Below are positions 28,286 to 41,253 of a stretch of DNA of 64,000 nucleotides, in pieces. Every line of letters begins with the position of its first letter. The stretch's first letter is position 1. A program made the position numbers and the translations under genes. The DNA comes from Pomacea canaliculata (lineage: Eukaryota; Mollusca; Gastropoda; Architaenioglossa; Ampullariidae): assembly GCF_003073045.1 (NCBI RefSeq), contig NC_037592.1, forward strand, positions 17,565,844 through 17,629,843, read 5' to 3'. Below the pieces are notes generated by a model that saw only the letters and a list, made by a program, of their open reading frames with translations, made no database searches and had not been told where the DNA came from.

Positions 28286-28353
28286 CTGCTCCGCTTCGCT
28301 ACATTGCGGCTCGATGATACGACTGAACATGCAAGAGAGATTACCGCAACATT
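28286..28353 (-). pseudogene. Possible zinc-knuckle/RS exon remnant of an SR protein
   Basis: Reading the minus strand, AAATGT then TGCGG are followed by a segment resembling the end of a CCHC knuckle and the start of an RS domain. With small gaps it can be read like ARDCSRYHRGRN..AKRSR, and it ends at a donor-like GCAG|GTAATG. No single frame carries it. It lies 2.6 kb downstream of the RRM remnant on the same strand, the order expected in SRSF7/9G8-type genes. Taken alone the match is weak; its position is the main support. Confidence 0.3.
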
Positions 28354-30954
28354 TACAAACTTCATGCTAAACATACACATTCTTCACATCTGCATTCTAA
28401 TAATATGATCATAAAAAAAGAACTCAAAAAATTATATTCTTACAAATTCTTCTCCCACAATATGTATATCATCACCTTCTGGCTCAAAACAGATACACTT
28501 TCCTCGCATGCAAAAGTAAATAATATTAATACATTAAACTTCCCCCCCCTTCTCTACGTACAGTAGGTTTGTTACACCAACTCATCTTCGACAACTAGCA
28601 AAGAGAGATTATTCTTGCCCACCGAGAATCGCACAAATCTTAGAAGACATGCAGTTCTTACAACAATACAACATATCTAAAAAAACTATAGAACATGCAG
28701 CAATGCTAACTTACCCTTGAAAAACATACCCAGACATGTCGAATAGAAATTATACTCAAATTCAAAATTTAAATACTTAAGTCATCACTTCTCCTAAAAA
28801 ATTTCTCAACAATTAAAAGTTCAATATAGTAAAATTTCATTACGGCACCAAAATCCAAAGCTTCAACCCCGCAAAAAGAATGAGAAACAAACGACGATTA
28901 ATTCTTTATGTAGCACTGGCACCTACCATCCAAAATATACTGAAAAAAATCACACCCATTTGTAGGAATTAAACATGGAGATCAACCAACTCCTATTATG
29001 AAAACCTTAAGGCACAGCTGATTAGTGAGCCTATGAATGCAATTAAGAGCTTGAAGAATAGCCCATGTATGCATGTGCATGGTCAACTGCAAGTATGCTC
29101 AAGGCGTGGTAGGAAGGCAGAACCCAGCAACCGAACTGTTTCCCTATGATACACGCTTTGGAAACACCAACTGAGCTCAGCTGCAGTTAATCCTAACTTG
29201 CTCAGAATGACGTGGCCCATTCTGACAAAGGATTTACTAAGGATTCGATTAACTGGGCTGCATGTCAAGCGTGTCCACAATCCAAAGAGCTCAGGTATAA
29301 GCGCAGCTACTGACCAGCCTCGTCGGCTACGTTGGATGGAATTTGGGGCGTCACAAACAGGAGCTGGGATGGACAGGAAGAGAAGAGCCTGAAATTGTTT
29401 CCCAGATAGTTGTAATTGCACAGATTAGGAAATCTATCACTACTTTAGTTGTATACTTAATACAACTGTGAGTACCTTCATTCAGAGCTTCAAAGAGATA
29501 AAGCAAATTAACAACCCAGGACCTCTAAGGATAACCGCCCATGAGTAAAGTAAAGAATTAGGGATTTTTTTTTTTACAAGGCATATCAAAATGGCTTAAC
29601 GATTACAAATCTTAAAATAAAACAATCTTATGTTATGTATGCATTTTAATTGGCATCCTATGGTCTCACAGGATTCACGCACCCGGCGGAATTCAATTCA
29701 CATACTATGAATGTGCCATAACCATCACCTGCAATTCAAAACAATTGTTCTACTAATTGCCTTTCTCAACCCCATGATTTTAACATCATTATGTTCATGA
29801 AAAAAATACAGGAGATAAACACATTCCATCATTATCAGTTTCCTTTACAACTGCAAGTTTATTAATATATATATTTATGTAAAATTAATCATCATGCACG
29901 TATACATAAGGGAGTTTAAGATACTGTAATATATAAATGTCGAACACACGATCAATGTCCCTTGTTACTTTATTATACTGTACCAAGACATGCCAAAAGC
30001 TAGGATGCACAAACTGGGAAAGAGATTTCGGATAGCGTGTGACCCATCTCCTCTCTATGAAGATAAGCAATCACAAACAAAAGTCTCATGCACAAACATT
30101 ATATGGGAGAAAGATCAGAATCCTACGACTCATTTGGTAATAACTTGAACCACACTAAACACCAGGTGAACCAGGAAGAAATGAATACAAAAAGTAAAAT
30201 ATCTAGCAGTATCTAACCTCATCCGAGTCACTCATAGACACAACCATGCCTTAATGAGCTAAGACCATAAAACACCTTCACCAAGTAAACATTTCGCCTC
30301 ATAACCGATTTCCACCTATACATAAAGGTATTCACCAACCACACAAATTTTTCTTCAGAATCAATGATTAATAATTTATTCATTCTGCTCATTTATTAGC
30401 AAAGCTTCTCCAAAGCTATAAAAAAACTTCCCATATTAATGTAATACAAATATTTCAAACAATACCTTATTCACAAAGTTTACATTATGTGTAACCTTCA
30501 ATTCAAAGCACATATATTACCGGTCTGTCCGTATTCATTGATAGGCCCTCCATGGTTCCCCTTCCTCCACGTTCGAACTTGCCTACACATTCTACTCTCT
30601 CTCCAATTCACTGTAAGAAAAAAATTTATCTACCTTCAAACAAAAATCACTTTGCCCCAGATACTAGAAAAAGAATCACATTTGTCCTTTTTTTTTCAAA
30701 ATTTTTTTAAAAAAAAAAAATAACCTTAAATAACACATAAAACTAAAAAAATCTGTATATAAACTGCCAAATTAGCCATTCAGCTCACTTCTTTGTTGAG
30801 TAAGGAAAAGAGATTATGTCTCACACCACAACTAAGACTATGTCACTTCAAAGCAGGATCTACATCCATGAACATCTACTGAAGTAATTAGTACACTGAA
30901 AGAGATTATTTCCAATCACAAAAAAAATCACACACCTTTAACAATCTAATCTAC

Positions 30955-31111
30955 TTCGCTCCATGAAGGTCTCTACGGCAAATCCTCGGCATCCCTCACG
31001 CCTTCAAACTCAACAAATGCAAAGCCTGTGTTTTCGGTTCCATACACGCGCAAGCTGCCCATACTTGAGAACTTTCTTCAACCTTCCTGGTGCCCCAAAG
31101 CCAGTCTCAAC
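30955..31111 (-). pseudogene. SR splicing factor RRM remnant
   Basis: The minus strand encodes, in two frames, an RRM of the SRSF3/SRSF7 class. First comes TGFGAPGRLKKVLKYGQLAR followed by VW (RNP2-side half). After a frame change comes TGFAFVEFEGVRDAED, the RNP1 strand GFAFVEF of SR proteins. At nucleotide level the VW-to-GFAFVEFE stretch reads like an SR gene with a few bases missing. The RNP2 strand (normally VYVGNL) is replaced, and a second slip precedes a VETF-like segment. Several indels plus substitutions at key RNA-binding positions point to a decayed copy of a host SR gene. No poly-A tail or reverse-transcription hallmark is seen, and the second remnant at 28.3 kb hints at an intron-containing duplicate. 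Confidence 0.65.
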
Positions 31112-31429
31112 ATTACAACTTAATCTGATCACTGACATTCGAAGACACAAACTGCATCAATTAAATGTGCTTTATAGTAGTTTATCCTTTATCCTTGAGG
31201 AGCAAAGGCCACACACCACCACCATGCAGACCAATGATTACCTAAAATCTTCGCTGGCCATTAATTTAATGACGCACCTGTTTACACCCCGGCATAAGAG
31301 AATTTCAATTTTTACTGTTGCTGCATTCACTTTCTTGTATTTTAACATAAAATATGAAACAAACATACTGCTACTAAAATTATCCTTAAGCTTAATATTC
31401 TGTGCAATAGTTTTTAGATAGTAGCATAC

Positions 31430-34400
31430 TCAAAGGCCAAACATTCTATAATACGCCTAGAAATTTTCATCTGAGGACCTTAACCACATAACACAGTCAT
31501 AGATAAATTAAAATTACTACACAGGAACAACGACTCACAGTCCCGTTTTAATTAGCGGAAAGAAGAGTCACCCATTCTTTTAAACATGTGAACATACTGT
31601 ACGTAAAATCGTTGGCCCAATTTTTGATAAACGTGACCTGAGAATTTTCAAAAAAAATTCTTAAAACACATCGCAATCAATAATTCGGAGTGATCAATAT
31701 TGTACCTAACACATTATAAGTACCGTTGCATTGCATTCATTTGTCCTCTTTTCTGTTTATTGCTGCTGTCTTTATTGTTAAAACATTTTTCTATTCACCA
31801 ATCTTCATTGCATAAAAAAAAACAGGTTCGTATTCAAAAAGACATAACTTAAGTTTTCATAGTGTTTAGAAATAATGATAGAAATATTTCAAGCAAGCTA
31901 TTCAACCACATTCGTATTTCTAAACGAGGATATATACTCCAAACAACCCATCTTTCTCTGCAAAATTTCGTCATTTATCCGGTTATAACATTCACATACA
32001 AGATAAAAATTGACAAACATAATTATTACATTCCAGACTATTCACCGTAAACAGTGAAATAAACTGAATAACATTTCAAAAGATATTGCGAAAAACCAAT
32101 CAACCATCACTTCCTTATCTAGGCACAAAGAACTTAACAGCCGGAAATGCATCCAGAGAATATTGGAAATAAATGACTATAACATACTTCCTGCAGCTGG
32201 GCTGCCGGAAGTGTCTCATTGTATCATTGTCCAGATACGTAAAATGAAGTGTTTCTTAAACTAAAAAGTTAATATGACATCATGGTAATTAGACCAGAAT
32301 ACAAAGACGTGTGTAGACCGCATGAACACTTTATGTTAAGCTCACATCGTTATCTGATTAAGTACTTCACATTAGCATGAAAAGCATCTGTCTTCAACCA
32401 AGTATGACAGACTGGTGACACAAATATGGTCTTTGCTCTGAAACAGTTTGGAGACCCACACCATACAACTTTATTATCCACAAGGCAATTCCAAGATCGT
32501 TCTCATACTAGCAATAGAGAGATAAATAAAACGTTAAATAATCTCCCTTTCACTACACAATTATACATAAACACTTTACACCATTAATCCAATTCTCATA
32601 ATAGTTACATTAGTGAATCTGAGTACACCTAGTAAGGTCAATTACAAGAGATCACAGCCAGTCTTACAGACCTGAATGGTGTCGATCAATAAATGCCCGT
32701 TATATATGAGATCCAAAACTGCGGGGCAAAATTGTTTCATGAGTACAGGATCACGACCTACAGCTCAAGACCGCAAAGACGTGAAAATGTAACGTCTCTT
32801 AAAAGCTGACTGACTTGATAAATTAAATTTCAAATTAACTCAAATTAACCTACTCTAAATAAAATACAATGAACACAGTGCACTTCATTCACATGGCAGG
32901 ACATACAATTCTTATGTCATGACAGACACAGTGCAGAGAGGCCTAATAATCTTAAACTAACCCAACAACTCATTTTTTTTCTCCTCGCCTCCCTAAAATT
33001 ATTATATACTACGATGTTTATTAACGAACGTCCAAATTTTGCTGCTAACTTCAACGAGGCATGAATTAACCAAGGGACACAATCCTTTATTCTTACGTTT
33101 CGACTTTGTAAACTGTTCTTCCCCTGGTTTCCACATAGAATTCAGTGCAAGGCCTGGTTAGGAAAAACAATCGGTTTTCAAAGATTCAGTTGTTAGACCA
33201 CAAAGACTGCAGAGAACAAGAAGTGCGCTGTAGCTTTTCTTAGGATTTTATTGCCTTTATAAAAATTATAAAAGAGAGAGTTTTTTGATAATAATAAATT
33301 AATAATAAGGATGAATAGAAAAGAAATCATAATGGCAGAATAATTTGTACGAAAATGCATGCATCTGAAAATATGGTTTGATAGTTTTTAAGTATCCATC
33401 AACCCAAACTGCCTTGTTAGGGTAAGGTGTAATTAATACAATCGACCCCATGACCACTGATCTGGGAGATTTTAGTGAGAAAATGTGAATTGTTAAGCAC
33501 TGAAGCTGACGCCCACGTTGCTTGCAGTGCTGTGTATGGTAAAGCATGGAAGTACTCATGACCTTTCGAGAAGTAATATTTTAGGGGTCAATTTCTTATT
33601 AGAGTGTAAAGATCAAAACTGTTTAAGGTCCCTCCTACCTGGGATAACATAAATGTCGCCCGGTTAGAGGTCACTAATGATATAAATGTATCCTCTCTCC
33701 AGTGCACCTTTATGTGTGGCGTCTCAGTACTGAGTGTTCCCGACTCCTGAGGAGGGGTGGGTGGAGGGGATTGTTGTTTCATGCTGTCAGTAAATAAGAT
33801 TCTTTTGGGATAAATCGACATGATCAGTCTATGGCTAATGATAATGGGTCTACACAATAACAACGTACGTTTGTCAAGTGCGAAGCGTCAGAAGTTTACA
33901 TGACTCGTAATATTTCCGTATTGTATTGCTATCTGATGTTAAAAAAAAAAAAAGCAAAGCAGCATTGTACTATCGTGCGTGCAGAAACACTCACGCACAC
34001 GCACACGCACACGCACACGCACACACCGCAGACGATTGCGGGGTGAGATCGACATCATTCAACAAATCAAACAATCATTTAATGCCCATTAAAAGCTCAA
34101 GTTAAATAAATAAATAAATAAAAAAAAAAAACAGGAATAAAGTCATTCTTTGACTGAGTCTCGGCATTTATTTAATTTCATTTGGGATATTGGTTATTTC
34201 CAGAGAGACCTTTTCGATGTGGTGGCTATCCAGTCCTCTGCAATCAATCATCAATCATCAATACTAAATTCTGACCGACATCTATTTCCCTAGACTTCTG
34301 ACACGCTACAACATTTGTTTTAACCAGAGAAGTCAACATATCTTTGTTAGAAACCCGATATCAACTGGTGATCATGTTTTTACACAGTTCACGTTCCCCA

Positions 34401-34530
34401 GTAATTATACTGTAAATTACCGTCTTTGGGTCGCTATATCCGCCACTATCTCTTATAGACCTTGTATATTGCATCAAGCAATGGTTCATTGCATGCAACA
34501 TTGTTTATGTAGCAAATGAACATGCTTAAA
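31430..34530. other. Gene-free stretch
   Basis: No exon is supported. Items seen are a poly-A run near 33942-33953, an (ACGCAC)n microsatellite near 33989-34026 and an (AAAT)n run near 34105-34121. The part nearest 34.5 kb may be the 3' untranslated region of the claudin-like gene. Confidence 0.5.
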
Positions 34531-34839
34531 GAAGTTCCATATCTGGTTACAGACACAGCAAACAGGATGAACAAAAGTCTTTTTTTATGATGGCAAGCAC
34601 TCCGATTCTACACTGTTCTTGAAGTAGTCTGCTCCTTTGTAAGCCGGCCAAATATAATACAGACGAACATTTGAGCAAGTTTGACAAAACTTTTACTAGA
34701 CAGTCATATAAAACATTTGCCAGACTTGCTAAGTGCTTTATCAATATTTATCCTTTTAAGAAGGGCCTTGCGAAGACAGTCACTGCACCGCGGGAAAAGT
34801 CTGGGTGCGACAGTTGGCTGTCCTCTGTGGCGGGAGCTC

Positions 34840-34850
34840 TGCGCATGCGC
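34840..34850. promoter_or_regulatory. Perfect NRF1-type palindrome
   Basis: TGCGCATGCGC matches the NRF1 consensus exactly. It lies about 15 bases beyond the stop codon of the claudin-like gene, in its 3' untranslated region. That is an odd place for a promoter element, so it may mark an unannotated antisense start or be chance. Confidence 0.3.
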
Positions 34851-34864
34851 TGAGCAGCCCCGGA

Positions 34865-36907
34865 CTACTGGTCGCTCTTCATCATCATGGGAGCCTCATC
34901 CATGTCGTCGTCGGCATTGTTGGCCTTGCGCACAGACGCCCACGCGGTCATGGCTGAGGCAGTCAGCGACACAATGGCGGCCAGCAGTGACAGCGGGAAG
35001 CAGGGGCCCAGGTCCACACTCTGGGAGCCGCCATCCCGCAGACGACCGACCATGGCGGCGAAGATGATGGCAGAGAGAAGCAGGAATAGGCCTGCAATAT
35101 ACGATATATAGTTATCATTATATGATATAATTATCAACTTATACCGTAAAGAGTCCATGGAGTACGTCTACATTTATAGCCAGTTTTACGAGGAGGAGAA
35201 AAAAACGTTTACGCGTTGCTACCCTCCAAAAAAGTTTTTTTTTTCAGAATTTAATTTCGACCCCTGCCTTGCTATGTTGACCTATTGGTTAGCGTGCGCT
35301 TTAAGGATGACAGGGTTAGGCACGCGCATAGATTGACGAATCCCCGAAGAACCAGTCATAAGGAAGAACATGGCATGCTACGTGATCAGGCCGTACATGG
35401 CACGTACCTGCTGCGCCCAGCGTGTAGATAACGACCTGCCGCAGGCGGGACTTGCGCACGGATATACAGTGTGTAGTAGCAGTCCCAGGGCCGCCAGCAC
35501 CAGCGCCAGAAGGTGGAAGATCTTGACGATAAAGAAGAACTCTGGAAGACAGACAACGAGGTGAGTAGCGATCAGCCATGTCCAGTAGCAAGACTACACA
35601 CAAACAAGGGTGGCCACGAAGCGAGTGTGTGAAAGTACACTGCGTCACTCATTGTAGTGATTATTGTGTCTTAAATATCCTAGCTGAGAACTTTACTTGT
35701 TGGAATGTTTACACTAGAACTAATATTTCTAAATCTCTAGATGCATTTTTTTTCAAAGCATTGAACCGTAGAGACAAGTCCCTAAAATAGTGTGTGTCTC
35801 TGTGTAACTATTTTTTTTTTTTTAAAATTTATCACATGTTACTTGGTATATCTTTTGTAATTGTAAAAAAGCACAGTGGCTTTCTTAAATGTAAATAACT
35901 TCGTGTTGATGACAATCCCATTGCCCACTAGGTATATAGGTATGATATAACTGTGATGATTTTATTATGCTTCTCTCTCAAATAGGCCGACAACCTGTTC
36001 AATAAAGTGATACTGATTCTCTCTCCCTCCATCACTCTCTGCCTCTTCCTGACTCTCTCTGCCTCTCCTCTCTCTCTCGGTGTGCGGAAAAGCAAATAGA
36101 AATAATCTAACCACAGAATGCGTCCAAGAAAGCTAAAGTGTCTTTGTTCAAATGTTGAGACAGAGAGCAGCTCAACGGATTTTCATCGAAATAGGACGAA
36201 GAGGAAGTTAACTCAGACCAAACTTAACGAAGTTGACTTGCACTTGAGACTGGTGACCAGACTCATGTTCAGTACCTCATATGCACACCAACCAACGGCT
36301 AGTTTTGTAAGTTTCACACTTTAAAAAGTTTGTTTATCTCTAAGTCCCACTTGAGATCTTACAAATAGCCTGGAATCGGATTAGAATGGAAGGTACATAT
36401 TTACTTTTGAACTTTGACGGTGCTTTTAGGTTTAAAACTTCAGTAATGCACTTTTATTTACAGCAATGACCACTCTATAGACTATTAAAATACTCAGAAA
36501 GACTAGATGAGAGAATGCAAAATACAAGAAGACAATGAAAAAAAAAGAGACGCTTTAAAACCACGTGGCAAGAGAGATATCCTCCAGTGACATTATGAGA
36601 AATGTCATTGAGTACCTAGGGAATTGATGAGAGAGGAGAGTCATGGAGTATCTAGGGTCACTGAGTGCATGGAAGAGTGTCATGGAATCATACCTCGGCC
36701 TCCTTCGATCTCGAAACCAGTGGCGATCGTCTTGCAGTCGCCGTCGCTGTCGCACTTCTTCTGTGACCACAGCCCGTGCCAGCGCTGGTCCGCCATGTTG
36801 GGCCTGTAGACAACGCACCAACTCGGTGGGATAAAGGCTGCCAGCAGTAGGATCACAGCCACAACCGTCAAGACGTACGCCGCTATACTGATAGGCTTAA
36901 TGATCAT
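34865..36907 (-). CDS. Claudin/PMP22-superfamily tetraspan membrane protein
   Basis: Three coding exons: 36907-36694 (ATG at 36907), 35541-35408 and 35091-34865 (TAG stop), all with GT-AG borders. The protein has four hydrophobic segments with a short cytoplasmic start and an acidic, Met-rich tail. The first loop carries the superfamily signature W30, G45-L46-W47, C52 and C58. Exon 2 holds TM2 (FFIVKIFHLLALVLAALG) in one frame and the TM2-TM3 turn (VRKSRLRQVVIYTLGAAG) in another. One missing base near 35464-35475 explains this, and restoring it also fixes the exon 3 phase and gives 191 residues, normal for the family. Proteins of this kind shape septate junctions or membrane contacts. I cannot name the subfamily. 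The slip is either an assembly error or a real lesion. Confidence 0.8.
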
Positions 36908-36929
36908 CTCTACGTCGTTTCTACGTGAT

Positions 36930-39900
36930 CAGACCGACGAGTAAGTGGGCACCACTCCAGCTACGTGTTCCAGCACGTTAACCTTACCTAACCTTTGCTA
37001 CTAAACTCATGCCCCTGTCTCCGACAAAATGGGGTTTTGGTGACACGGAACAACTGGCAGAAAAGATCTTCACTTAGGAAGTTGTTACATGAAGTAGCGA
37101 ACATACAAACATTATCTCACGTCTCTGAGATCCTCCAAGGCGCGGTCAAGGAAACCTGGTGAAGACTTCAACAACATCCCACGAACAGCTACAAGATGTA
37201 TCGTGTATCCATAGGTCAGCGATCGAGTCTTCCCTTTTCTTTTTTTAATATATATTTTTAAAAGTTTTTTTTTCCAGCTAAAACCCTTTCTTTGCCGCCA
37301 AGAAAGTAATGACATGCATTCCGACACGTCCGTGCAGTTGTCTAACAACAGGAGAGAAAATCCCACAGCAGAAAACGCTGCTACATCCCGCGGCAGCTGC
37401 ACAGGTCTACGCAGATCGAACGATACAGAAGTCGCGGTGTTGCCTGTACGTTGACGTCCGCCATCTGCATGGGCGTGATAACCGTCGGCTTTTCCTGTTC
37501 ACTTCCGCTACAGAGTTCAGATCCCGACACCAGTCCCCGCGCCCATCGTCACTGGCAGTGACAGAGACTTCCTTGTCACCGTGAGAGCCTGTCGGGGCTC
37601 ACACCATGTTTCCATTTCCGCTTTGCAGCCTTCACTCCTGCCAGCGAGAGTTCCCGAGAGAACTAACGTTTGCGAGGCTGTACCGTTACCCTGCTGTGAC
37701 GTCATTCAGGACTACCTCTGGCTTCTGCTATTAACTCTTGCTTTCACTGTGTGTCTATGTTATCAAACTTTTCTGCGTTTTCGATGATCAGTCACTTGTA
37801 TGTTGTCAATCATTGGCTCAGAGTTGAGGTGAAGGTATTTTTAAACGAAAATATATCAGTCACTCATAAACAAAGAAGTTAAATGAGTCACAAACAAAGT
37901 CCACTTTGTTTAATTTCTGGATTGTATCACATCTTTTTGTCCCTATTGTAACAAAAAAAAAAAAAAAAATAGCGGAAGAACACAACAGTCATAGGTAAAT
38001 AATTGATATACACCAGGAACTACTCACAGTCAAGTCAGTCAGGATTAAAAAAAAAAAAAATGTGAAACAAAATAACAGGGAAATGTTTCATTTTTTAAGT
38101 AAGGATATTTCTGGCCTACAGGAGTGTATATCAAAGAAGTATACATCAAGTAATGTGTGCAAACAAAATGCGCTACACAACAGTGTATACTGTTCACGAA
38201 CTGCCGCTTGTTTTTATGAGCAGCTTGTTGTAAAGGACTGGTGTGGTGAAAATATTTTTAGCGATTGGGCAAAGATCAGTTTAAAACAGTGTCTCCCCAC
38301 ATGTGGGTGAGTATCATTCTCGCGACACGTGCCTACAAACTAGAGTCACTAGAAAGAAATTACACTTGTGTGTGTGTCTTTCACAAAACACGGATTCGTC
38401 AGATTAGTCATCAAATTACTGATTACTGTGATCACTGTCAACAACAAACGTCAGATTGTTCTCTGACAACGACTCTTTGTGAACCTGGGTCCTGCAAGCA
38501 AAATTTGTATTTATACTGCTGAGCCTGTAACATGCTCCATCCTTTGGAACTATTTGTATCACCACCTTACAACCGTGAGAAAGCACGAGTTCTGTCTACA
38601 AGTGTCGCAGATCAACTAAAATATGTTTGTCGCCACTGGCTACGTGTTAATAAACACCTTCACTGTCAGGGAAAGGGGAACAAATACTTTTAAGTCAAGA
38701 AATACCAAAATAATTTTAGTTTAGTACCGAGTGCTGACTAATCGTTGTTGTAGACCTGTGCTGTATGAAGGGAGCATGTCATCATATCTGAAGTGTCAGG
38801 AACTGTGATAGGTGTTGATAGGTGTATCCTGTGCGACATGTGTGGTAGCCACATCCTTCTTGGGGTTGGTTTGTGTACAATGGCTGGCAGTTGTACACAC
38901 TAGACCTGAAGTCCGTCACTTTGTTGTATTTATTGTCTGAGCACCAAGAACATTGATACTCATTGACAGGGAATGTCTGTTCTCAATTGTTTGACATCCT
39001 GCAAAATGTCTCTGATGTCTGTACTAGTCCTGTATGCCCTGTACATAGTAATAGATATCTTTGTATCTTTTCGTGTTCTTTGTAATGTGGTTCTTGAACT
39101 CCGTCTTTTTATGTTCTGTACTGAGTACTCAACAGTCTGTCACAGCTCGTGTGAACATCAAATTGCTACACGAGCACCTGATTGGTTCTGACCCAGAGTA
39201 ACTTTGCTTAGTTCGTGGTCCCTGATACTGAGGATACTTTAGATACTATGAACCACATAAAAGTTACATTATCCTTTTACACAGAAAGCACAGATCAAAC
39301 ATCGAATGTGTGTGTGAGAGTGTGTGTGACATGCGGTTTGGCTTGTCAGTGAGCGTGCATTAGTATATCAGTGAGTAGTGTGTGCGAGTGGGAGAAACGT
39401 GATCACGTGCGCCTCGAGTAATGGGGGATTCGATCCCCGGTGATCTGCACTGTCGACAAGCTGTCAGCTCGCTAACATATGATACGGATCGAGGCATTCG
39501 ATAACAGAAAATCTAAACGGTATTACATAAATATAGAGAAAAGAAAATAACCAAAGTCAGAATAACACCAAGCCATTTTTTTTAGGGGAGTAGAGAAGGG
39601 TTTGAAAATACAGACGAGAAGCCCACGTGAAGAGGATGAGTTGTTTGTTGAAAGAAAGATCACACGCCAGTGACCCCATGTTTGTGTGGTGTAGATATTT
39701 GCGCCGGGGGTGGGTAGGTGAGTGTGTGGATGGGTGGGTAAACAAATCATATATCCATCCATCCATGAGACACTTTCACAGTGAAGTCGTAAATAGATAT
39801 TTTACTGTCGTTCTCGTGATAAATAACTCTTGAGTACTGTAAACAAATGATCGAAATGAAGGTTAAAACGGTCCAACAACCCTGTTTACCATTACGACTA

Positions 39901-40340
39901 GTGTTGGCGAAACTACTAAAGAAACGTTGGTGTCAACACGAAGTGTGCTGGCCTACGATTGGTTCTAAAGCGATGACGTCACCGTGTGTATAGAGCAGCA
40001 ACTTGTGCGACGCGTGCATCACGTGGTACGACCCTGAGGGCAGACTGACAACCTCTCGTGTTTGTACCTCGCGCAACAGGTTGCGATCGGACCTGTGGTT
40101 TTTCTACACGGCGCAACATGTTGATGATGACCGTATCGTGCAGCTAAACATTATGTCTGATATTGTAAAGTACAATTGTAAAGCCACCAAAATAATAAAG
40201 CCACTAACACTGCAAGGAAATGAATAAATATTGGTCTTTATACAAATGCAATGCTTGTACATGTTAAAACTTTGCACTATTGACATAACAATGTTTAACG
40301 CGCCTTCGGTTGTTTTCACCGGTCAGGCTTCTCTCTCTCT
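36930..40340. other. Intergenic stretch
   Basis: This lies upstream of the claudin-like start and downstream of the PIF-like gene end. Near 37.3-37.7 kb the DNA is more GC- and CpG-rich and may hold the claudin-like promoter or a 5' untranslated exon. Poly-A runs lie near 37951-37968 and 38046-38059. No further exon is recognised. Confidence 0.45.
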
Positions 40341-40343
40341 CCT

Positions 40344-41202
40344 TCACAGCGTCTTTGGTCGACACAGGTAGACTGTAATCTGAAACATGCAAGAAGAAAA
40401 TAAAACATGTTAATTAATTAAATCGTAGAAAATCATCGAAAAAATAAAACATGACATGCTACGTCATCGATTATGTTTCTTCGTATCCATGTGCTTCTCA
40501 TTAAAGACACAATTAAAAGAGTGACATTAGAGCAGAAGAGGGTCAGCCAATTGTTAAATGTTTCAAAATACAATACACCATCGCACTCTTTTTATTTTTA
40601 TTTCCTATCTTTCGCTCGTAGAAACGAGTGACACTTGTACTGACATGACACTGGAACGGGTGCATTGATACCGAGACTGACAATGAGATTGGCAATCCTC
40701 ATGAGTGACATGGACTACAATTCTCAAGAAACATTTTTGCTTACATCATCCATAAGGCCTTTGAAATTCTGGAAGTTAGTCCCTCGGCCGATCTGAAGGG
40801 CGCACTTGCTGGAGTCCAACGAGCCTGAAAAAAACATTTCAACTGACTCCCTGCTTCTGGCAGCTTCAGTACCTTAACAGTCTACAGATGTCACACCTTG
40901 GGGCATCTTAATCTGCATACATTTTAATTTTATGTGGGTGGGGAGAGTGTTTCCCATTTGATCCTCCACCTGCTACAAAACGGAGGCAATCGCCGACGAA
41001 TAGGAGGTGACTATTTTCCCACTGTGGTTACTGAAGATTATTTATTTTATAAATTACAAAATGAGTCTGTCATTATGAACAAAATAGCTGGCTATAATTA
41101 CACTCAATGAACTTCTATATTAATCTCATAGTTTAACAGAGGATTGATTTTTGTGAGCTGTTTTATCATGAGGTCAGCGTCAAAACTCGAAAATTATGTT
41201 TC

Positions 41203-41253
<51 letters not shown>

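Larger units (their letters stand above)
28200..32700 (-). other. AT-rich domain with strand-asymmetric composition
   Basis: By eye the plus strand here is rich in A and C and unusually poor in G, unlike the flanks. A G/T-rich minus strand is the asymmetry transcription often leaves on a coding strand, and it agrees with the SR remnants lying on the minus strand. This is a visual impression, not a computed skew. Confidence 0.4.

Noticed and set aside
30963-31421. Plus-strand 152-codon open frame
   Set aside because: Its first third is antisense to the SR RRM remnant, it has no recognisable domain, and the region is AT-rich with few stops in this frame.
34681-35067. Plus-strand 128-codon open frame
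   Set aside because: Antisense to the last exon of the claudin-like gene; Arg/Pro/Ser-rich shadow of GC-rich coding sequence.
39375-39450. tRNA-derived SINE or tRNA gene (B-box-like GATTCGATCCCC)
   Set aside because: No acceptor stem, no well-spaced A box and no 3' tail; the T-arm-like hairpin alone is not enough.
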